Shown here: positions 32,095 to 36,797 of the stretch, piece after piece
Layout of the letters: every line of letters starts with the position of its first letter
Numbering within the stretch: position 1 is the first letter of the stretch
Notes under the pieces: model-generated
The model's input: the letters and a program-made list of their open reading frames with translations, nothing else
What the model was told of the DNA's origin: nothing
Database searches by the model: none
Program-made: the position numbers and the translations under genes
Assembly: GCA_014801075.1 (NCBI GenBank)
Contig: JAAVEW010000015.1
Span: 56,707-93,503, forward strand
Reading direction: 5' to 3'
Length of the DNA stretch: 36,797 bases
DNA from: Barnesiella sp.
GTDB taxonomy: Bacteria; Bacteroidota; Bacteroidia; Bacteroidales; Muribaculaceae

Positions 32095-34368
32095 TTACTT
32101 CTTGCCGCGGCGGCGGTTGCCTCCGCGCCGGCCGGAGTTCTTTCTGCCCTCACCCGCCTTCTTGGCCGAGGTGGCAGCGAGCGCCTGCTCTACGGTAACG
32201 GTCTTGCCCATAGCGTCCTCGCCGTTGCGCGCAGCCTTCTCGTCGACGATGGCGAAGTCGAGCTGCTTCTTGTCGAGGTTGGCGCGGGCCACTCTAACCT
32301 TGATGGGGTCGCCGAGACGGTAACGGTTGTTGTGGCGACGGCCTACAAGGCAGTAATTCTTTTCGTCGAGGTCATAGAAGTCGTCGGCAAGGTCGCGCAC
32401 CGGCACGAGTCCCTCACACTTGTTATCGTTGACTTCGACATATAGACCCCACTCGGTGACACCCGAAATGACGCCCTCGTACTCCTCGCCGAGATGGTCG
32501 TTCATATATTCCACCTGTTTATACTTGATTGAGGCGCGCTCGGCATTGGCCGCAAGCTGCTCCATATCAGAGGAATGCTTGCACTGCTCCTCAAGCTTTT
32601 CGAGATTGACGGAGCGGCCGCCGGCGAGATATTTCTCAAGCAGACGGTGTACCATCATGTCGGGGTAACGACGGATGGGTGAAGTGAAATGGGTGTAGTA
32701 ATCAAAGCCGAGACCGTAGTGGCCTATATTGGTAGTGGTATATACAGCCTTGGCCATGGAGCGGATAGCGAGCGTGGAGAGGAAGTTCTCCTCGCCTTTA
32801 CCCTTGACGTCGGCGAGCATGCGGTTGATTGACTTGTTGACCTCCTTGGGAGTGCCGGTAGCCTTCACTTTGTAGCCGAACGTGCGCGAGAGCGTAGAGA
32901 GGTCGGCGAGCTTGCCGGGGTCGGGCATGTCGTGAACGCGGTAGACGAATGCCTTGGCCTTCTTCTTGGCCTTGGGGATTCCGATAGTCTGCGCTACTGT
33001 CTTGTTGGCCAACAACATGAACTCCTCGATGAGTTTGTTGGCATCCTTCGATTCCTTGAAGTAGACGCCGGTGGGGTGTCCCTCCTCGTCGATGTCGAAG
33101 CGCACCTCGGCGCGGTCAAATTCTACCGAGCCCTCCTCGTAGCGCTGCTTGCGGAGTATCTTGGCAAGGCGGTCGAGAGTGGCTATTTCCTCGGCGTAAT
33201 CCCCTTTGCCTGTTTCGATTACGTCCTGTGCCTCCTCGTAAGTGAAGCGGCGGTTGGAGCGTATTACGGTGCGGGCAATCTTGCTGTCGAGCACGCGGCC
33301 GTTGTTGTCCATCTTGAAGATGCAGGAGAAGGTAAGTTTCTCCTCGTCGGGGCGGAGCGAACAGATGCCGTTGCTGAGATGCTCGGGGAGCATAGGCACC
33401 ACGCGGTCAACGAGATAGACTGAAGTGGCACGCTTCTGCGCCTCCTTGTCGATGATGGTATCGGGCTTTACGTAGTGGGTGACATCGGCGATATGAACGC
33501 CTACTTCCCAGTTGCCGTCGGGGAGGCGGCGTATAGAGAGGGCATCGTCGAAGTCCTTGGCATCCTTGGGGTCGATGGTGAATGTGGTGACATCGCGCAT
33601 GTCGAGTCGCTTGGCCACCTCTTCGGGGGTGATACCTGCATCGATTTTCTGCGCGGCTTTGTCGACAGCTTCGGGGTAAACGTAGGGCAAACCGAACTCA
33701 GCCATGATGGCGTTGATTTCGGCGTTGTTCTCACCCTTTTTACCCAGAATGTCAATGATTTCACCCTTGGGATTCTTGGTATCGTCGGTCCACTCGGTGA
33801 TGCGCGCCACGGCCTTGTCGCCGGTCACGCCCCCTTTGAGTTTCGACTTGGGAATGAATATGTCTGACGCGAGGTATTTGGAGTCGGTCAGCAGGTAGGC
33901 GAAATGCTTGTCGACCTTGAGCGTACCGATAAATACCTGCGGTTTGCGTTCAAGTATCTCAACAACCTCGGCCTCAGGCTCTGAGCCGCGGCGGCGGGCT
34001 GCGATGTTGACACTGACGCGGTCGCCGTTGAGCGCGTGCATTGAATTGCGCTCGGCCACGAAGATTGCCTCCTCGTCATCGTCGATGATGACGGAGTTCT
34101 TGCCGTTACTGCGACGCACGAAAGTGCCTGTGGCATAGCTCGAACGCGACGGAGATTTATATCGGCCGGGGGCTGTTTCGAGGATATCACCGTCAAAGGC
34201 AAGCTCTGCGAGATATAAGGCCACGGCACGCTGGTTGATAGGCGACTCAGCACCGATAGCGTGGGCCACCTGTTTGTAATTATATGTGTTATTCCCTTGA
34301 TTTTTTATGTACTCGTCGACTTGCGCACGCAGGCGGTCGACACCTTTTTTGGAATATGAACGTACCAT
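32095..34368 (-). CDS. rnr: Ribonuclease R
   Basis: Processive 3'-to-5' exoribonuclease that degrades structured RNA, in the cytoplasm. It has 757 residues. Domain order: N-terminal winged-helix-like region, cold-shock/OB domains (about 75-220), and the RNB catalytic domain with TFTIDPKDAKDFDDALS, whose Asp residues bind the metals. It also has RRYPDMMVHRLL, and an S1 domain (EEYEGVISGVTEWGLYVEVNDNKCEGLV). The C-terminus is a basic Gly/Arg/Lys tail (SGRRGGNRRRGKK), as in RNase R rather than RNase II. ATG at 34368. It follows gyrB on the same strand across a structured 181-base gap. Confidence 0.96.
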   Translation of the reverse strand: MVRSYSKKGVDRLRAQVDEYIKNQGNNTYNYKQVAHAIGAESPINQRAVALYLAELAFDGDILETAPGRYKSPSRSSYATGTFVRRSNGKNSVIIDDDEEAIFVAERNSMHALNGDRVSVNIAARRRGSEPEAEVVEILERKPQVFIGTLKVDKHFAYLLTDSKYLASDIFIPKSKLKGGVTGDKAVARITEWTDDTKNPKGEIIDILGKKGENNAEINAIMAEFGLPYVYPEAVDKAAQKIDAGITPEEVAKRLDMRDVTTFTIDPKDAKDFDDALSIRRLPDGNWEVGVHIADVTHYVKPDTIIDKEAQKRATSVYLVDRVVPMLPEHLSNGICSLRPDEEKLTFSCIFKMDNNGRVLDSKIARTVIRSNRRFTYEEAQDVIETGKGDYAEEIATLDRLAKILRKQRYEEGSVEFDRAEVRFDIDEEGHPTGVYFKESKDANKLIEEFMLLANKTVAQTIGIPKAKKKAKAFVYRVHDMPDPGKLADLSTLSRTFGYKVKATGTPKEVNKSINRMLADVKGKGEENFLSTLAIRSMAKAVYTTTNIGHYGLGFDYYTHFTSPIRRYPDMMVHRLLEKYLAGGRSVNLEKLEEQCKHSSDMEQLAANAERASIKYKQVEYMNDHLGEEYEGVISGVTEWGLYVEVNDNKCEGLVPVRDLADDFYDLDEKNYCLVGRRHNNRYRLGDPIKVRVARANLDKKQLDFAIVDEKAARNGEDAMGKTVTVEQALAATSAKKAGEGRKNSGRRGGNRRRGKK

Positions 34369-34405
34369 TTTCAGCTTGTTGTCTTTGTTTGTGATATAAT
34401 ATTTA

Positions 34406-34452
34406 AAGTATCAGCCTGATGCGCGGCCTTCGGGCCGGCGGCGCCGATACTT
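34406..34452 (-). terminator. Compound hairpin upstream of rnr (possible gyrB terminator)
   Basis: Outer arms AAGTATC (34406-34412) and GATACTT (34446-34452) enclose a GC-rich inner stem, GGCC-TTCG-GGCC (34425-34436), with adjoining GCGC arms. On the minus strand it is followed by an AT-rich stretch. It fits a terminator or leader structure between gyrB and rnr. Confidence 0.5.
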
Positions 34453-34475
34453 ATCCCTCACTGATATAAACAATC

Positions 34476-34532
34476 GGGAGCGCGCATAGTTTAATCCGAG
34501 TCGTTTTGCGAGGCGGAACGTTGCGCGCCCCC
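34476..34532 (-). other. Long-range inverted repeat just after gyrB
   Basis: GGGAGCGCGCA (34476-34486) and TGCGCGCCCCC (34522-34532) pair at 10 of 11 positions (11 with one wobble) around a 35-base loop, starting 17 bases after the gyrB stop. It could protect the mRNA 3' end or help termination. Confidence 0.45.
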
Positions 34533-34549
34533 AGCTGTCGGTCAACGCC

Positions 34550-36484
34550 TTAAGCGTCGATATTGGCATAGGTGGCGTTCTGCTCGATGAAGTCGCGGCG
34601 CTGTGCCACGTCCTCACCCATGAGCATGGAGAAGATGCGGTCGGCGGCGGCGGCATCGTTGATAGTCACCTGTTTGAGCAATCGATGTTGGGGGTCCATG
34701 GTGGTTTCGCGCAACTCCTGGGCGGTCATCTCACCGAGACCTTTATAGCGCTGCACCTTGACACGGTCGCCGTTCTGGGCGATACAGTTCTCCTTCTGCT
34801 GCTCGGTCCAGCAATATTCGAGCACCTTGTTGCCGCGCGAGCATTTGTACAACGGCGGGGTGGCAAGGTAGAGGTAGCCCTGCTCGATGATGGGGCGCAT
34901 GCGGCGGAAGAAGAATGTCATCAGAAGCGTTGCGATATGTGATCCGTCGACATCGGCATCGGTCATGATGATAATCTTGTGGTAGGCGAGCTTGGAGAGG
35001 TTGGCCTCCTTGGAGTCCTCCTCGGTGCCGATAGTGACACGCAGCGCGCGGAACATGTTGGTGATTTCCTCGTTATCAAAGATGCGGTGGTCCATCGCTT
35101 TCTCCACATTGAGGATTTTACCGCGCAGAGGGAGGATAGCCTGGAAACGGCGGTCGCGGCCCATCTTTGCGGTACCGCCCGCCGAGTCTCCCTCGACGAT
35201 GAAGAGTTCGCAATCCTCGGCTGTGCGCGACGAGCAGTCGGCGAGTTTGCCGGGGAGACCGCCGCCGTAGAGGGGCGATTTGCGCTGTATCTTGACGCGG
35301 GCGTTGTAGGCGGCGTGGCGTGCCTGGGCTGCCACAATCACCTTGTCAACGATGGTGCGAGCCTGCTTGGGGTGCTCTTCGAGATAGTTGCGGAGGGTTT
35401 CGGAGACGGCAGTCTGCACGGCGCCGATTACCTCGTTGTTGCCGAGTTTGGTCTTGGTCTGACCCTCAAACTGGGGTTCCATCACCTTTACCGACACTAC
35501 GGCGGTGAGGCCTTCGCGGAAGTCCTCGGCCGAGATGTCGACCTTCACCTTCTCAAGCATCTTGTTGTCCTCGGCATATTTCTTGAGCGTCTGGGTCAAG
35601 CCGCGGCGGAAACCGGTGAGGTGGGTACCACCCTCGATGGTGTTGATGTTGTTGACAAACGAGTAGACGTTCTCGTTGTAGGTGGAGTTGTAGGTCAGCG
35701 CCACTTCCACGGGGATGCCCTGACGCTCGGTGCTGAGGTCAATGACATCGTTGATGAGCGATTCCTTGTTGGAGTCGATATACTGCACGAACTCACGCAG
35801 ACCGGTCTCCGAGTAGAATTCCTCGCGGCGGGGGTTGCCCTCGGCGTCAATCTCGCGCATGTCGGTGAGCGACAGGTGGATACCTGCATTAAGGAATGCG
35901 AGGTCGCGCAGACGGTTGGCCAGCGTCTCGTAGTCGTAGACGGTGGCGGTGAATATCGAACCGTCGGGGCGGAAGGTCACCGACGTACCGGTTGAATCGC
36001 TTTCGCCGATTATCTGAAGCTCCGTGGTGGGCTTACCGCAGGAATATTCCTGAGCGTAAATCTTGCCGCCGCGGCGCACTTCGGCGCGCAGGTAAGTGGA
36101 GAGCGCGTTGACACACGACACACCCACACCGTGCAGACCGCCCGACACCTTGTAGGAACCTTTGTCGAACTTACCACCGGCATGGAGCACGGTGAGCACG
36201 ACTTCAAGAGCGCTCTTATGCTCCTTCTCGTGCATATCGACAGGAATACCGCGACCGTTATCGACAACCGTTATCGAGTTGTCCTCGTTGATGGTTACGT
36301 CGATATGAGTGGCATATCCTGCCAGAGCCTCGTCGATAGAGTTGTCGACCACCTCATACACAAGGTGGTGCAGACCCTTGACGCTTATATCGCCGATATA
36401 CATCGCCGGACGCTTACGCACAGCCTCCAGACCTTCGAGCACTTGAATATTACTCGCGCTATATTCCTCTTCTTTTTCTGCCAT
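34550..36484 (-). CDS. gyrB: DNA gyrase subunit B
   Basis: ATPase subunit of the type II topoisomerase that introduces negative supercoils. It has 644 residues, with no large insert. GHKL ATPase motifs: EVVDNSIDEALAG, DNGRGIPVDMH and the lid GGLHGVGVSCVNALS. The Toprim domain has EGDSAGG, PLRGKILNVEKA and MTDADVDGSHI. The C-terminus YKGLGEMTAQELRETTMDPQHR is the gyrase-type form that also helps separate GyrB from ParE. Start ATG at 36484, with a consensus promoter about 70-100 bases upstream. gyrA is not in the window. topA, the opposing relaxing enzyme, lies about 31 kb away on the same strand. Confidence 0.95.
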   Translation of the reverse strand: MAEKEEEYSASNIQVLEGLEAVRKRPAMYIGDISVKGLHHLVYEVVDNSIDEALAGYATHIDVTINEDNSITVVDNGRGIPVDMHEKEHKSALEVVLTVLHAGGKFDKGSYKVSGGLHGVGVSCVNALSTYLRAEVRRGGKIYAQEYSCGKPTTELQIIGESDSTGTSVTFRPDGSIFTATVYDYETLANRLRDLAFLNAGIHLSLTDMREIDAEGNPRREEFYSETGLREFVQYIDSNKESLINDVIDLSTERQGIPVEVALTYNSTYNENVYSFVNNINTIEGGTHLTGFRRGLTQTLKKYAEDNKMLEKVKVDISAEDFREGLTAVVSVKVMEPQFEGQTKTKLGNNEVIGAVQTAVSETLRNYLEEHPKQARTIVDKVIVAAQARHAAYNARVKIQRKSPLYGGGLPGKLADCSSRTAEDCELFIVEGDSAGGTAKMGRDRRFQAILPLRGKILNVEKAMDHRIFDNEEITNMFRALRVTIGTEEDSKEANLSKLAYHKIIIMTDADVDGSHIATLLMTFFFRRMRPIIEQGYLYLATPPLYKCSRGNKVLEYCWTEQQKENCIAQNGDRVKVQRYKGLGEMTAQELRETTMDPQHRLLKQVTINDAAAADRIFSMLMGEDVAQRRDFIEQNATYANIDA

Positions 36485-36554
36485 AATATTTTTAAGTTAT
36501 TTTATGCTTTTTCATCGTAAAGAGAGCGGCTGAGATGCCACGTCTTTATCCATG

Positions 36555-36586
36555 CAAAAATAACAAAAAATCCCCACTTTACCAAA
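36555..36586 (-). promoter_or_regulatory. Bacteroidota-type promoter for gyrB
   Basis: On the minus strand, TTTG (36583-36586), a 20-base spacer and TATTTTTG (36555-36562) match the -33/-7 consensus. The ATG is 70 bases downstream of the -7 box. Confidence 0.7.
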
Positions 36587-36684
36587 TAATTTTCACCCTC
36601 TCTCACCCACGCGATTTTTCGCGCAATCCGCCACAATTTCAACCCCTCAATAACACATTCAAGGGTAGGGACGCGATATTGAAC

Positions 36685-36722
36685 TGCACCCCAAAAGTTA
36701 GACATAAAACTTTTGGAGTGTA
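36685..36722 (+). repeat. Hairpin at the IS left end, just before the transposase start
   Basis: Arms 36685-36699 and 36708-36722 match at 13 of 15 positions, with core CCAAAAGTT/AACTTTTGG and an 8-base loop. The second arm ends 8 bases before the transposase ATG, so the structure would sit over the ribosome binding region of any transcript entering from outside. Confidence 0.7.
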
Positions 36723-36730
36723 GTTTTATT

Positions 36731-36797
36731 ATGAAACATAGCTTTGAAGAAAAACTTAATTATGTAAGGTTAGCACTTGACGGCACACCACAAAGAC
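36731..36797 (+). CDS. IS3-family transposase OrfA, N-terminal fragment (cut by window edge)
   Basis: ATG at 36731 opens a frame reading MKHSFEEKLNYVRLALDGTP and runs off the window end. This resembles the start of OrfA helix-turn-helix (DNA-binding) domains of IS3/IS150-type elements, which begin with a short basic segment and a KxxxVxxxLxG pattern. Only 22 codons are visible, so the family call depends mainly on the adjacent terminal repeat. Confidence 0.65.
   Translation, partial: MKHSFEEKLNYVRLALDGTPQR

Larger units (their letters stand above)
36680..36797 (+). mobile_element. IS3-family insertion sequence, left end (cut by window edge)
   Basis: From about 36680 the sequence begins TGAACTGCACCCCAAAAG, the type of terminal repeat seen in IS150-group IS3 elements of Bacteroidota (from memory). 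A small plus-strand transposase frame starts 51 bases in. The terminal stretch forms a hairpin (36685-36722). The right end, target duplication and OrfB lie outside the window. The exact left boundary is an estimate based on the usual TG start. Confidence 0.75.

Overview
The window is about 37 kb of bacterial chromosome, almost all of it coding. I read it as a member of the order Bacteroidales, and the high G+C makes a Muribaculaceae-like genome plausible; the family is an inference. The reasons are: promoters of the Bacteroidota type (TTTG, about 19-20 bases, TAnnTTTG) before pdxJ and gyrB; Shine-Dalgarno signals that are generally weak; a lipoprotein-type TamA (TamL) next to TamB; a lipoprotein-rich RND pump; and the pdxJ-exbB-exbD-tonB block divergent from nadK. 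Gene content is mostly conserved core. I found no rRNA, tRNA, CRISPR array, prophage or defence island.

Layout. (1) 1-4525, minus strand: a short-domain WG-repeat-like lipoprotein cut by the window edge, an RluA-type pseudouridine synthase, topA, and a YgjP/SprT-like metallopeptidase. (2) 4713-5992, minus: nadK and a small ACT-like protein that looks like a CBS-ACT protein without its CBS pair. (3) 6156-10834, plus: pdxJ, an ExbB-ExbD-TonB energising complex, a short RsmI-like methyltransferase and a YycJ-like metallo-beta-lactamase-fold hydrolase. (4) 10950-12995: a secreted M13 metallopeptidase. (5) 13323-19399: a complete tripartite RND efflux operon (adaptor, pump, outer-membrane channel) behind its own promoter and a candidate operator. 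(6) 19400-19771: a convergent intergenic stretch with hairpins and a perfect 27-bp inverted repeat that looks like a paired REP-type element. (7) 19772-27062, minus: tamB and tamL, overlapping by 20 bp. (8) 27297-32007, minus: UDP-glucose dehydrogenase, two GT4 glycosyltransferases and a UDP-glucuronate 4-epimerase, a small set that would make UDP-GlcA and UDP-GalA and use them in a surface glycan. (9) 32095-36484, minus: RNase R and gyrB. (10) 36680-36797: the left end of an IS3-family insertion sequence just upstream of the gyrB promoter.

Common theme: much of the window serves the cell envelope (TonB energisation, TamB/TamL lipid or outer-membrane protein transport, RND efflux, glycan synthesis, secreted peptidase), interleaved with housekeeping genes (topA, gyrB, rnr, nadK, pdxJ). 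I do not see a convincing new multi-gene system. The most unusual signals are in the DNA between genes: the REP-like pair at 19571-19729, an in-frame 9-bp repeat abutting a start codon at 9710-9754, a diverged second copy of a gene's 3' end at 3763-3798, a polypyrimidine block at 4571-4692, and the inverted repeat at the efflux promoter.
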